Part shown: positions 30,662-39,041 of the stretch, in pieces
Layout of the letters: every line of letters begins with the position of its first letter
Position numbering within the stretch: position 1 is the first letter of the stretch
Source of the DNA: Jatrophihabitans sp.
GTDB lineage: Bacteria > Actinomycetota > Actinomycetes > Mycobacteriales > Jatrophihabitantaceae
Reading direction: 5' to 3'
NCBI GenBank assembly: GCA_025924515.1
Contig: JAICIE010000015.1
Location: forward strand, 1 to 42,070
DNA length: 42,070 bases
Notes under the pieces: generated by a model
The model's input: the letters and a program-made list of their open reading frames with translations, nothing else
The model's database searches: none
Told to the model about the DNA's origin: nothing
Translations under genes and position numbers: made by a program

Positions 30662-31474
30662 TCACCGCAGCCGCAGCACGTTCCCCGTCACCAGCCGCGC
30701 GTCCTCGCTCACCAGGTAGCCGATCACTTCGGCTACGTCCTGCGGATCGGCGATGTTGAACAACTCGTCGCTGGCGGCGACCGCCGCCCGCACCGCGTCG
30801 GTGACCCAGCCGGTGTCGGTCACCGGCGGGTGCACGACGTTCGCGGTGATCCCGTGGTCGGCGAGCTCCCGCGCCGCCGACAGGGTGTAGTTCTCCTGCG
30901 CCGCCTTCGCCGCGCCGTACGACACCTCCTCAGGGAACCCGAACGGGCCGCCCGAGCTCAGCCCGACGATCCGGCCCCAGGACGCGCCGCGGGCCACGTG
31001 CCGTCGGGCGAACTCCGCGATCAACAGCGCGGCGGCACGCGCGTCGACGGCGAAGACGCGGTCGACCGTCGCTGCCGAGAGCGGGCTGATCCGGCGTCCG
31101 AACCGGTCGGCGGCGACCGGCTTGAACGTGTCCGCGAGCCAGCCGCTCGCGTTGTTGACCAGGATGTCCACGCTGCCGAACGCCTCCTCGGCGGCGTCGA
31201 AGACCCGGCGCACCGCGTCCGCCTCGGACAGGTCGGCCTCCACGGCCACCGCGCGGCCGCCCGAGGCCACCACCTGCTCGACGACGTCGTCGGCCGACGC
31301 GGCCCGACCCCGCCGATAGGCCTCCGGCGCCGCCGGGTCCGGCTCGTCGGCGACGCGCAGATAGGTGGCCGCCACCGCGGCGCCGCGCGCAGCCAGCACC
31401 CGCACCGTCGCCGCGCCGATGCCGTGGTTGGCGCCGCTGACCAGCGCCACGCGGCCGTGCAGTCCGGAATCCAC
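30662..31474 (-). CDS. SDR family oxidoreductase
   Basis: Short-chain dehydrogenase of 270 residues. The cofactor loop reads SGANHGIG (13-20) with Ser in place of the usual Thr; NNASGW, then GLSSGGPFGFPEEVSYGAAK supply the Ser, Tyr and Lys. An insertion of about 25 residues after the second strand (LRVADEPDPAAPEAYRR) is longer than usual and resembles 3-ketoacyl reductase-like members. The GTG at 31474 lies 6 bp after the stop of the disulfide-oxidoreductase-like gene, and family similarity starts there; upstream frame is inside that gene. The two genes are probably one transcript. Confidence 0.88.
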   Translation of the reverse strand: MDSGLHGRVALVSGANHGIGAATVRVLAARGAAVAATYLRVADEPDPAAPEAYRRGRAASADDVVEQVVASGGRAVAVEADLSEADAVRRVFDAAEEAFGSVDILVNNASGWLADTFKPVAADRFGRRISPLSAATVDRVFAVDARAAALLIAEFARRHVARGASWGRIVGLSSGGPFGFPEEVSYGAAKAAQENYTLSAARELADHGITANVVHPPVTDTGWVTDAVRAAVAASDELFNIADPQDVAEVIGYLVSEDARLVTGNVLRLR

Positions 31475-31479
31475 GAACG

Positions 31480-32979
31480 TCAGGGCCGACGCTGACCGGC
31501 CCGCTGCTCGCGCAGCGTCTCCAGCAGCCGCAACCAGATCTCGCTCACGGTCGGGTAGCTGGGCACCGCATGCCACAGCAGGTCGGCCGGAACCTTGCCG
31601 ATCACCGCGACGGTGGCCGAGTGCACCAGTTCGGCCACACCCGACCCGACGAACGTCGCGCCGACCACCGTGTCGGTCGCCTTGTCAAGGACGAGGTTCG
31701 CGCGGCCCACGTACCCGTCGCGCAGCAGCGCCGCGCCGGCCACCGAGGCGAGGTCGTACTCGACCGTCTCGACGTCGAGCCCGTCGGCGGAGGCCTGTTC
31801 GGCGGTCCGGCCGACCGACCCGACCTCCGGGTCGGTGAACGTCACCTGCGGCACCGCGCCATGATCGGCGAGATCGCGGAACCTGGTGCCGTCGAGCGGA
31901 CGGCCGGCGGCCCGCGCCGCGATCACGTCGCCGGCGACCCGGCCCTGGTACTTGCCCATGTGCGTGAGCAGCGCCCGCCCGCACACGTCGCCGATCGCGT
32001 AGAGCCAAGCGGTGGCCGGCACCGTCAGCTGATCGTCGACGTCGAGGTAGCCCGCCCGGTTCGGCTGCACCCCGACCCGATCCAGGCCGAGGTCGTCGCT
32101 GTTGGGCACGCGGCCGGTGGCGACCACGATCTCGTCAGCCGTGATCTCCGTACCGTCGCCGAGCCGCACCTGAACCGGACCGCCGTGCAGCTGTCCCTCG
32201 CCGGTGGCCTCGGCGTCCTTGCGGTCGACCCGCTCGACGGTGGCTGCGACGTGCACCGACACTCCCCGGGCCCGGAACCGCTCGGCGACGATCTCGCCGG
32301 CGAAGGGCTCGTTACGGCCCAGCAGCCTCGGCGCGGCTTCGACGATCGTGACCTGTTCGGCTCCCAACCCGTGCAGCCAGGTCGCCGCCTCGCACGCCAC
32401 CACCCCACCGCCGACCACCACCACGCGGCGCGGCAGCTGGTGCAGGTTCGTGACGTCCCGCGACGTCCAGGGCAGCGCGTCGAGCAGTCCCTCGACCGGC
32501 GGGACGGCCGCACGGGTCCCGGTCGCCAGCACCACCGCCGACCGCGCCGTGATCGTGCGCGTCGACCCGGATCCGTCCGTGACCTCGACCGTCCGCTCGC
32601 CGGCCAGCCGACCCCGTCCTCGAATCACGTCGATGCCCGCGCCGGTCGCCCACTGCACCTGCGAACGGTCGTCGTGATTGTGGGTGAACTGGGTGCGCCG
32701 TTCGAGGACGGCGTCCGGGTCGATCGTTCGCCCGGACAGCGCCTGCTCGACCCCCGGCATGTTGCGGCCGGACTCCATCAACTCCACCGGACGCAGCAGC
32801 GCCTTGCTGGGCATGCACGCCCAGTACGAGCATTCGCCACCCACCAGTTCCTGCTCGACGATCACCGCCGACAGCCCGGATCCCGCAGTCGCATAAGAGG
32901 CGGCGTTCTCCCCGGGCGGTCCGCCACCGACCACGACGACGTCCCACTCGCTCCGATCGGGGTTGACGGATCCGCTCAT
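31480..32979 (-). CDS. Pyridine nucleotide-disulfide oxidoreductase, MerA/lipoamide dehydrogenase-like
   Basis: A 499-residue flavoprotein with all three domains. FAD loop VVVVGGGPPGENAA (14-27), redox-active pair Cys50/Cys55 in GGECSYWACMPSK, NAD loop VVVVGGGVVACEAA and FAD segment LYAIGDVCGR. The C-terminal segment that in lipoamide dehydrogenase reads HAHPT with the catalytic His here reads VPSYPTVSE, so the base is missing, as in mercuric reductases. No C-terminal Cys pair is seen, so mercuric reductase is unlikely. The ATG start is normal. Its substrate is probably a small electrophile or quinone rather than lipoamide; that is inference. The Rieske gene is divergent from it. Confidence 0.87.
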   Translation of the reverse strand: MSGSVNPDRSEWDVVVVGGGPPGENAASYATAGSGLSAVIVEQELVGGECSYWACMPSKALLRPVELMESGRNMPGVEQALSGRTIDPDAVLERRTQFTHNHDDRSQVQWATGAGIDVIRGRGRLAGERTVEVTDGSGSTRTITARSAVVLATGTRAAVPPVEGLLDALPWTSRDVTNLHQLPRRVVVVGGGVVACEAATWLHGLGAEQVTIVEAAPRLLGRNEPFAGEIVAERFRARGVSVHVAATVERVDRKDAEATGEGQLHGGPVQVRLGDGTEITADEIVVATGRVPNSDDLGLDRVGVQPNRAGYLDVDDQLTVPATAWLYAIGDVCGRALLTHMGKYQGRVAGDVIAARAAGRPLDGTRFRDLADHGAVPQVTFTDPEVGSVGRTAEQASADGLDVETVEYDLASVAGAALLRDGYVGRANLVLDKATDTVVGATFVGSGVAELVHSATVAVIGKVPADLLWHAVPSYPTVSEIWLRLLETLREQRAGQRRP

Positions 32980-33043
32980 CCGGACACCCTCCCACGGGCA
33001 ACGGTTGGCTGTGAGGCCCGAAGCTGAACCGGCCAGATGTGGC

Positions 33044-33049
33044 TAGCGT
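33044..33049 (+). promoter_or_regulatory. Possible -10 element of a leaderless transcript
   Basis: TAGCGT ends 10 bp before the ATG at 33060, and no ribosome site is present. This spacing fits leaderless mRNAs common in actinobacteria. No clear -35 is seen. Confidence 0.4.
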
Positions 33050-33059
33050 TGTGAGCGTC

Positions 33060-33524
33060 ATGAACTGCGATCACGGCGCCGCCCGCTCCATCGACCGTCG
33101 CACCGCGCTCGCCGGCGCGGTCGCCCTCGCCGGAGCCGCGGGCCTCGCCGCGTGCAGCAGTTCCTCGACGTCGACGAGCCCGGCGACGTCCGGCGGCGGG
33201 TCGGGCAGCTCCGGGTCGTCCGGTGGCGGCGCCGTTTCCCTCGCGAAGCTCGATGCGATCCCAGTCGGCAAGTGCGTGTCGGCTCACCTCGGCGAACAGC
33301 CGGTCATCGTGTCCCGGCCGTCTGCGACGACCGCCGTCTGCTTCAGCGCCATCTGCACGCACATGGGCTGCACGGTCGCTCCCGCGGGAACGGAGCTGCA
33401 CTGCCCGTGCCACGGCTCGGTCTACAGCGCGACCACCGGCAAGGTGCTCGGCGGCCCGGCGCCACGGCCGCTGCCGCGGATCCCGGTGGACGTCAGCAAC
33501 GGCGAGGTCGTTACCAAGGCCTGA
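33060..33524 (+). CDS. Tat-exported Rieske [2Fe-2S] lipoprotein
   Basis: A 154-residue protein. A twin-arginine signal (SIDRRTALAGAVALAGAAGL, residues 10-29) ends in a lipobox LAAC with Cys32, so it is likely lipidated and anchored outside. A Ser/Gly-rich linker follows, then a compact Rieske domain with CTHMGC and CPCHGSVYS, giving two Cys and two His for a [2Fe-2S] cluster. It is a small soluble-type Rieske protein, not a cytochrome bc subunit. In-frame GTGs at 33039 and 33051 are alternative starts; the ATG is preferred because a -10 lies 10 bp upstream. The redox partner is unknown. Confidence 0.9.
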   Translation: MNCDHGAARSIDRRTALAGAVALAGAAGLAACSSSSTSTSPATSGGGSGSSGSSGGGAVSLAKLDAIPVGKCVSAHLGEQPVIVSRPSATTAVCFSAICTHMGCTVAPAGTELHCPCHGSVYSATTGKVLGGPAPRPLPRIPVDVSNGEVVTKA

Positions 33525-33530
33525 ATCCGA

Positions 33531-35123
33531 TCAGAGCGGCGGCAGCGTCTGCGTTGCGTTGAGGACGTCGCGGAACAGGTCGCCGCGTGCGGCGATGCGC
33601 GACGGGATCGTGCGGAGCGTCCACCGGTCCGGCCGCAGCTCCGGGTCGTCGAGCTCGTCCCAGTCGATCGGCGCCGACACCGGCGCGCCGGGCGCCGGGC
33701 GCGGGCTGTACGGAGCCACCAGCGTCTTGTTGATCGCGTTCTGGGTGTAGTCGAGCCGGGCCAGCCCCGAGCGGTCCTGCACCTGCCACTTCCAGCTCAC
33801 CAGCTCCGGAACGACGGCGCCGACGCTGCGCGACAGGCGCTCCACCCAGGCCCGCGTCTCGTCGAAGGACGGTCCCCGCGCGATCGGGACCCAGATCTGG
33901 ATGCCACGCCGGCCGGTGACCTTGGGCCGCGCCAGCACGCCGAGATGCTCGAACGCGGTGCGGTGCAGCCGGGCGAGGGCCAGCAGGTCCTCCCACCGTG
34001 TCGTGTTGCCCGGATCGAGATCCACCAGCGCATAGCTCGGGCGGTGCGGCGCGTCGATCGTCGACGTCCACGCGTGCCACTCCAGTGCACCGAAGTTCGC
34101 CGCCCACACCAGCGCCGCCGGTTCGTCGACGACCAGATAGGTGTGCGTCTCGTCCTCGTCTGCCTCGGGGTTGTCCCACCGCGGCAGCCAGTCCGGCGCA
34201 TGCGTCGGGACCTCCTTGTGCCAGAACCCCTTGCTGCCGGCGCCGTTCGGATACCGGTGCATGTTCAGAGCGCGGCGGGTCAGATACGGCAGCAGGGTCG
34301 GCGCGATCTGCGCTGCGTAACGGACCAGGTCGCGCTTGGTGACCGGATCTTCGCCGGGGCGGGCCGCGAAGAGCACCTTGTCGAGGTTGGTGACCCGCAG
34401 CTCCCGGCCGAAGATCTGCCACGGCCCGTCCTTCGTCATCGTGTCGAGCGCGGCCAACTCGTCCTCGGACGGTCCGGCGACGGCGGCCCCGGTCAGAGCG
34501 ATGGACGCGCGGGCAGCCGGCAGGTCGGAGCGCCAGAGCCGGTCCGGATCGGCCTTCACCTCGTCGTTGGTGCGGCCGCTGAGGACGGATCGGGGATGGT
34601 CCGCGGCGTCCCACCCGGCCACCGCGAACTCGTCGTTCTTGTGCAGCAGCAGCCACTCCTCCTTCCCGTCGCCGCCGACCTCGGTGCGGATCAGAACGAG
34701 CCGGCCGCGCAGCTTCGCCCCGAACAGGTCGACGTGCAGCTCGCCGCGGGCCAGACCCCGCGCGGTATCGGGTTTGTCGGCAGCCGGCTGCCAGGTTCCG
34801 GTGTCCCACACGGTGACGTCGCCGCCGCCGTACTCACCGGCCGGGATGACCCCTTCGAACAGCAGGTACTCGATCGGATGGTCCTCGGTGCGGAAAGCGG
34901 CACGGCGCAGCTTCGGATCCAGCGTGGGACCTTTCGGCACCGCCCAGCTGAGCAGGACGCCGTCGAGCTCGAGCCGGAAGTCGTAGTGCAGCCGCCGGGC
35001 CCGGTGCTTCTGCACGACGAAGCGGCGGCGTCCCTCGGGGTCGGGGGCGGGCGCGCCGGCAGGCTCGGGCGTCCGGGTGAAGTTCCGCTTGCGGCGGTAG
35101 GTGGCGAGCTTGTCCGGCGACAC
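33531..35123 (-). CDS. LigD-like phosphoesterase plus polymerase, no ligase domain
   Basis: A 530-residue protein with two LigD-type domains. Residues about 33-180 form the 3'-phosphoesterase domain with FVVQKHRARRLHYDFRLELD; His40, His46, Asp48, Arg50, His82 and Tyr86 match the catalytic set of bacterial LigD PE. Residues about 235-520 are the primase-polymerase domain with the metal Asp pair in LVDLDPG (368, 370) and Asp458 in RLDYTQN. The SGGKGLH-type loop, normally with His at the NTP site, reads TGRRGIQ. No ligase domain and no Ku gene are in the window. The GTG start has GAGGAG upstream. Role: end processing in nonhomologous end joining, inferred. Confidence 0.9.
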   Translation of the reverse strand: MSPDKLATYRRKRNFTRTPEPAGAPAPDPEGRRRFVVQKHRARRLHYDFRLELDGVLLSWAVPKGPTLDPKLRRAAFRTEDHPIEYLLFEGVIPAGEYGGGDVTVWDTGTWQPAADKPDTARGLARGELHVDLFGAKLRGRLVLIRTEVGGDGKEEWLLLHKNDEFAVAGWDAADHPRSVLSGRTNDEVKADPDRLWRSDLPAARASIALTGAAVAGPSEDELAALDTMTKDGPWQIFGRELRVTNLDKVLFAARPGEDPVTKRDLVRYAAQIAPTLLPYLTRRALNMHRYPNGAGSKGFWHKEVPTHAPDWLPRWDNPEADEDETHTYLVVDEPAALVWAANFGALEWHAWTSTIDAPHRPSYALVDLDPGNTTRWEDLLALARLHRTAFEHLGVLARPKVTGRRGIQIWVPIARGPSFDETRAWVERLSRSVGAVVPELVSWKWQVQDRSGLARLDYTQNAINKTLVAPYSPRPAPGAPVSAPIDWDELDDPELRPDRWTLRTIPSRIAARGDLFRDVLNATQTLPPL

Positions 35124-35226
35124 GGCGGCTCCTCTGAAGCGCGTTTGGATCCCGCTCTGTCAGTGTTTAGCCTGAACGGCCGCGACTGAACCCCAACGTC
35201 TGCCGATCCGATGATCGGAGCTTCCC

Positions 35227-37206
35227 GTGTCCCGCCCCCGCTTCCTGCCCGAGCTCGACGGCGTGCGGGCACTCGCCATCCTGGCGGTGCTCGCGGCCCA
35301 CGCCGGCGTCGCCGGGCTCTCGGGTGGGTTCATCGGGGTCGACCTGTTCTTCGTCCTCTCCGGATTTCTCATCACGTCCCTGCTCCTGGAGGAGCGGCGC
35401 CGCCAGGGACGCAACCGGCTCGCCGCCTTCTGGGCCCGCCGGGCCCGACGGCTGCTGCCGGCCGCGTTGGTCATGGTCGCGGCGGTGGTGGCGGCACGTC
35501 CGCTGCTTGCTCCCCAGGCGGTCGGCGGTCTGCGCGGCGATGCGATCGCCGCGGCCCTGTGGTCGAGCAACTGGCGCTGGGCGCTGGGGGGCACGGACTA
35601 CTTCGCGCAAGGCGGCACCGCCTCACCGCTGCAGCACACCTGGTCGCTGGCGGTCGAGGAGCAGTTCTACCTGTGCTGGCCGCTGCTGCTCGGACTGCTG
35701 TGGCTCGGCGCCCGCTCGGCCGCCCAGCTGCGGCGGCGCCTGCTGGTCGGCGCCGTGGCGGGAGCGGCGGTCTCCGCGGCGGTGAGCGCCATCCTGGCCG
35801 CCGGCGCGGCACCCGGCCGGGTCTACTTCGGCACGGACACCCGGGCGCAGGAGCTCCTGGTCGGAGCCGCCCTCGCCGCGCTGCTGCTGCCGACCTGGCA
35901 GGCGCGGGCCGGCGGCACTCCCGAACGCAGCCCGGCCTCCCGCGACGCCGCGGCGGCCGCGCTGGCCGGCGGCGGGCTGGTCGTGCTGCTCGGCGCGGTG
36001 CACCTGGCCGACGGCTCGCCGGCGGAGTTCCGCCGCGGGCTGATGACGCTGGTGGCGCTGGCGTCCGCGGCGCTGATCGCCGGACTGGTGCTGGCGCCGC
36101 ACATGTGGCCGGCGCGGCTCTTCGCGACCCGCCCGGCCGTCGCCCTCGGACGCGCGTCGTACAGCGTCTACCTGTGGCACTGGCCGGTCTTCGAGGTTCT
36201 CGACGGTGAGCGGACCGGGCTCTCGGGCGTCCCCCTGCTCTGCCTGCGGCTGGCGGCGACCGCGGCCCTGGCCACCGCGTCCTTGCTGTGGATCGAGCTG
36301 CCGACCCAGCGGCTGCGGGTGCGGCCGCGGCGGCTGCTGCCCGCGTCGGCGGGAGCGATCGCCCTCGTCGTCGCTTTCACCGCCTGCTCCGCGCCGACGC
36401 CGCAGCCCTCGCCGCTGGTCGCCGCGTCGGGCCCGCTCGATGCCCCTGCCTCGCTGCCGCGGTCGGCGGCGACCGCTCCGGCCGTGCACCGTGCGGCGCG
36501 GATGTCGTCTGCGTCGCCGTCCGGAACCCTGCGCCGGTCGTCGGGGCCGCTGCGCGTGGACGTCTTCGGCGACTCGATCGCCTGGACGCTGACGCACTAC
36601 CTGCCGGCGCTGCCGGGAATCGAGATCCGCGACCACACGGCGCTCGGCTGCGGGATCGCCCAGGGCGGGCCGTTTCGCTACTTCGGCCAGCAGTACGCCG
36701 ACAAGCCGCAGTGCGACCGCTGGCCGGCGAACTGGAGCAGGGACGTCCGGCACGACCGGCCCGACGTCGTCCTGTTGATCGTCGGCCGGTGGGAGACGAT
36801 GGACCGCGTCTACAACGGCGGCTGGACCCACGTCGGCCAGGCCGCGTTCGACGCCCGCCTGTCCGCGGAGCTCGATCGGGCCGTGTCGGTGCTGACGTCG
36901 ACCGGCGCCCACCTCCTGGTTTCCAACGAGCCGTACAACCGGCGCGGCGAACAGCCCGACGGGTCGCTGTATCCCGAGGACGACCCGGCCCGCGTCGACG
37001 CGTGGAACCGGCTCGTCACCGCGGAGTTGTCCCGCCGGCCCGGCGTGCGCCTGCTGAACCTGAACAAGAAGCTCTGCCCGGACGGCGGGTTCACCTGGGA
37101 CGTCGGCGGAATCCAGATCCGCAGCGACGGCGTGCACTTCACTCCGCAGGGGGTCCGCTGGCTCACCCCCTGGCTGATACGAGCCCTGCGGTCCGCGGCG
37201 GGGTGA
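35227..37206 (+). CDS. Acyltransferase 3 membrane protein with SGNH domain
   Basis: A 659-residue OafA/YrhL-type protein. The N-terminal acyltransferase half has about ten transmembrane segments starting FLPELDGVRALAILAVLAAH (conserved Arg14 and His25) and FFVLSGFLIT. A linker rich in Pro, Ala and Ser (about 390-435) leads to a periplasmic SGNH hydrolase-like domain with DVFGDSIAW (Ser block I) and SDGVHFTPQG (Asp/His block V). Such proteins O-acetylate cell-surface polysaccharide or peptidoglycan. The start is GTG; it overlaps nothing and ends 3 bp from the convergent MFS gene. Confidence 0.9.
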   Translation: MSRPRFLPELDGVRALAILAVLAAHAGVAGLSGGFIGVDLFFVLSGFLITSLLLEERRRQGRNRLAAFWARRARRLLPAALVMVAAVVAARPLLAPQAVGGLRGDAIAAALWSSNWRWALGGTDYFAQGGTASPLQHTWSLAVEEQFYLCWPLLLGLLWLGARSAAQLRRRLLVGAVAGAAVSAAVSAILAAGAAPGRVYFGTDTRAQELLVGAALAALLLPTWQARAGGTPERSPASRDAAAAALAGGGLVVLLGAVHLADGSPAEFRRGLMTLVALASAALIAGLVLAPHMWPARLFATRPAVALGRASYSVYLWHWPVFEVLDGERTGLSGVPLLCLRLAATAALATASLLWIELPTQRLRVRPRRLLPASAGAIALVVAFTACSAPTPQPSPLVAASGPLDAPASLPRSAATAPAVHRAARMSSASPSGTLRRSSGPLRVDVFGDSIAWTLTHYLPALPGIEIRDHTALGCGIAQGGPFRYFGQQYADKPQCDRWPANWSRDVRHDRPDVVLLIVGRWETMDRVYNGGWTHVGQAAFDARLSAELDRAVSVLTSTGAHLLVSNEPYNRRGEQPDGSLYPEDDPARVDAWNRLVTAELSRRPGVRLLNLNKKLCPDGGFTWDVGGIQIRSDGVHFTPQGVRWLTPWLIRALRSAAG

Positions 37207-37209
37207 GCG

Positions 37210-38862
37210 TCAGCCCGCGGCTCGCTCGTCGCGGGCGAGCCGGTCGCCGGCGAGACCGCGAGCGAGGCCGAGGCTGGCTTGGTTGCCGCTGACCGCCGCC
37301 AGGAAATCCTCGCGCGCGAAGCTCAAGGTCGTGAGTCCGCCGGCCGCGATGACGGTCGCGGTGCGCGGCACGTCCTGCAGCAGTGCGATCTCACCGAAGC
37401 CCTCTCCGCGCCGGATCGCAGGCCGCGGGCCGGCATGCACGGTCACAGCGGCCGTGCCGTCCTCGATCAGGTAGAACCTGTCCCCCCGCTCCCCCTCGAC
37501 GATGACCCGGGTGCCGTCCGGATGCACCTCCCGGCGAGCCGACGCGACCAGCCGCTCCACGGTGATCAGCGGCAGTGGCGCGAAGATCGGTGACGTCTGC
37601 ACGAGCGCGAGCTCTGCCCCGGGCAGTGGCGTCGTCCGGTCGACCCGCACGGCGTCGGCGGTCCAGGCAACGGCGAGAACGAGAAGGACGGCGCCGGCGA
37701 CGACGAGCACCTGCGTGGTCCCGGGCCAACTCACGAACGCGGGCGCCGTGACGGCTCCCAGCCCGACACCGGTGAACACGACAACCTCGAGTGCACCCAG
37801 AGCCATCGCCGCGTGCGCGGGGCCGGCGAGCCGCGGGATCAGGATGAACATCGACCCGTCCTCCAGGGCGTTGCCGAAGCCGACGAAAAACAGCGCGACG
37901 AACGCGGCCGGCGTGGACGGAGCCAGTCCCAGGACCGCCAGCGGCACGCCCCACAGCGCGACCCCGAGGACGAAGCTGCGAGCCAGCCGAGCCAGCCGCA
38001 GCAGGCGCCCTGCGAGGATCCCGCCGACCAGCCCACCGAGGCCGATCATGGCGTTGAGCCAGCCGATCGAGTCCGGATGCAGCCCCAGGACGTCGAGCGC
38101 CAACACCACAGTGAGGACGAGCAGCAGGCCGCGGGTGAACGTCTGGGCGAACGCGATGACCACCAGCCCGCCGCCACGCAGGACCCGCAGCAGCGCGCGA
38201 ACACCGGTGAGGACGTCCGAGAAGAAGTGGGAGCCCGCCCGGGCGTCACCGGACGCCACCGTCGGCTGCTCGGAGGTTCTGACGCCGATGAGGGCGGCCA
38301 GGCCGAGGCCCATTAGCGCGGCCGAACCGGCCAGGGCGACCGCGGGACTGGCGGCGCCGACCAGCGCTCCGCCGAGCGCCGGTCCGGCCAACCCGCCGGT
38401 GTTCTCGAGCATCGTGGCCCGGACGTTCGCCCTGCTGAGCTCCTCGGGGGTGCGGACGAGCCACGGCAGGCTGGCCGCCTGCAGCGGACGGTACGTCCCG
38501 GACAGTGCGGCCGCCGCAGCCGCCAGTGCGACGACGACCGCCGCGCCGAGCCCGACCGCCACTGCGCCGGCCGTCAGCGCGGTGAAGACGGCCCGGGCGA
38601 GCGCCGTCGCCCGGAGCAGCGTGTCGCCCCGCACCCGGCCGGCCAGCCCGGTGACGAGCGGCGTCACGGCAGCGGCGGGAAGAGTGGTGGCAACACCGTA
38701 GAGCGCCACCAACCCCGCGCCGCCGGCTTGGAACGTCCAGACGAGCATCGCGATTTGAGCGACCATCAGGCTGGTGACCGAGCAGCCCCAGCCGACGGTC
38801 AGTCGGCTCACTGGGTTGGCGGGCGAGAACGCGCGCCACATCCGCGCGCCGGTTTCCGCCAC
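37210..38862 (-). CDS. MFS transporter fused to a cyclic-nucleotide-binding domain
   Basis: A 550-residue protein: about 12 transmembrane segments (residues about 20-410) with MFS-type layout, including a conserved GPALGGALVGAASPAVALAG, followed by a C-terminal cNMP-binding domain (about 430-535). The cassette FGEIALLQDVPRTATV keeps the Gly-Glu and Arg that bind the cyclic phosphate, and GERGDRFYLIEDGTA is the conserved beta-strand segment. The domain is linked straight to the last helix by a short hydrophilic region. This suggests allosteric control of transport by cAMP or cGMP. The start is ATG or alternative GTG in the same region; ATG is preferred. Confidence 0.87.
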   Translation of the reverse strand: MAETGARMWRAFSPANPVSRLTVGWGCSVTSLMVAQIAMLVWTFQAGGAGLVALYGVATTLPAAAVTPLVTGLAGRVRGDTLLRATALARAVFTALTAGAVAVGLGAAVVVALAAAAAALSGTYRPLQAASLPWLVRTPEELSRANVRATMLENTGGLAGPALGGALVGAASPAVALAGSAALMGLGLAALIGVRTSEQPTVASGDARAGSHFFSDVLTGVRALLRVLRGGGLVVIAFAQTFTRGLLLVLTVVLALDVLGLHPDSIGWLNAMIGLGGLVGGILAGRLLRLARLARSFVLGVALWGVPLAVLGLAPSTPAAFVALFFVGFGNALEDGSMFILIPRLAGPAHAAMALGALEVVVFTGVGLGAVTAPAFVSWPGTTQVLVVAGAVLLVLAVAWTADAVRVDRTTPLPGAELALVQTSPIFAPLPLITVERLVASARREVHPDGTRVIVEGERGDRFYLIEDGTAAVTVHAGPRPAIRRGEGFGEIALLQDVPRTATVIAAGGLTTLSFAREDFLAAVSGNQASLGLARGLAGDRLARDERAAG

Positions 38863-38893
38863 CGCAACAGGCTAGAGGCCCCGATCCTGGCGT

Positions 38894-38912
38894 GTGAAAC
38901 TCGCGGTTTCAC
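38894..38912. promoter_or_regulatory. Perfect 7-bp inverted repeat before the MFS-cNMP gene
   Basis: GTGAAAC-TCGCG-GTTTCAC lies 32 bp before the ATG of the MFS-cNMP gene and 130 bp after the rhamnosidase gene. It could be an operator or terminator. The TGTGA/TCAC outer parts recall CRP boxes, but the 10-bp spacing is wrong. Confidence 0.45.
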
Positions 38913-39041
38913 CGGCGGCGCCGGCAGGAACGGGGCCGGTCGCCGACCCTCCGGTCCGACCTGTGGAGAAGGGGCCGACCGGTCAAGATGCCGGACCGCG
39001 ACGCCGCCGTGATGCGAGGCGCGCGCCCGCAGGCCGCAGCG

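Noticed and set aside
31480-32979. Mercuric reductase
   Set aside because: The His loss matches, but no N-terminal metal-binding domain, no C-terminal Cys pair and no mer genes nearby.
35623-37137. A 504-codon minus-strand open frame
   Set aside because: Antisense to the acyltransferase-SGNH gene, which has conserved motifs across its full length.
38892-38914. CRP box at TGTGA...TCAC
   Set aside because: Spacing between half sites is 10 bp, not the 6 bp of CRP sites, so it is recorded only as an inverted repeat.
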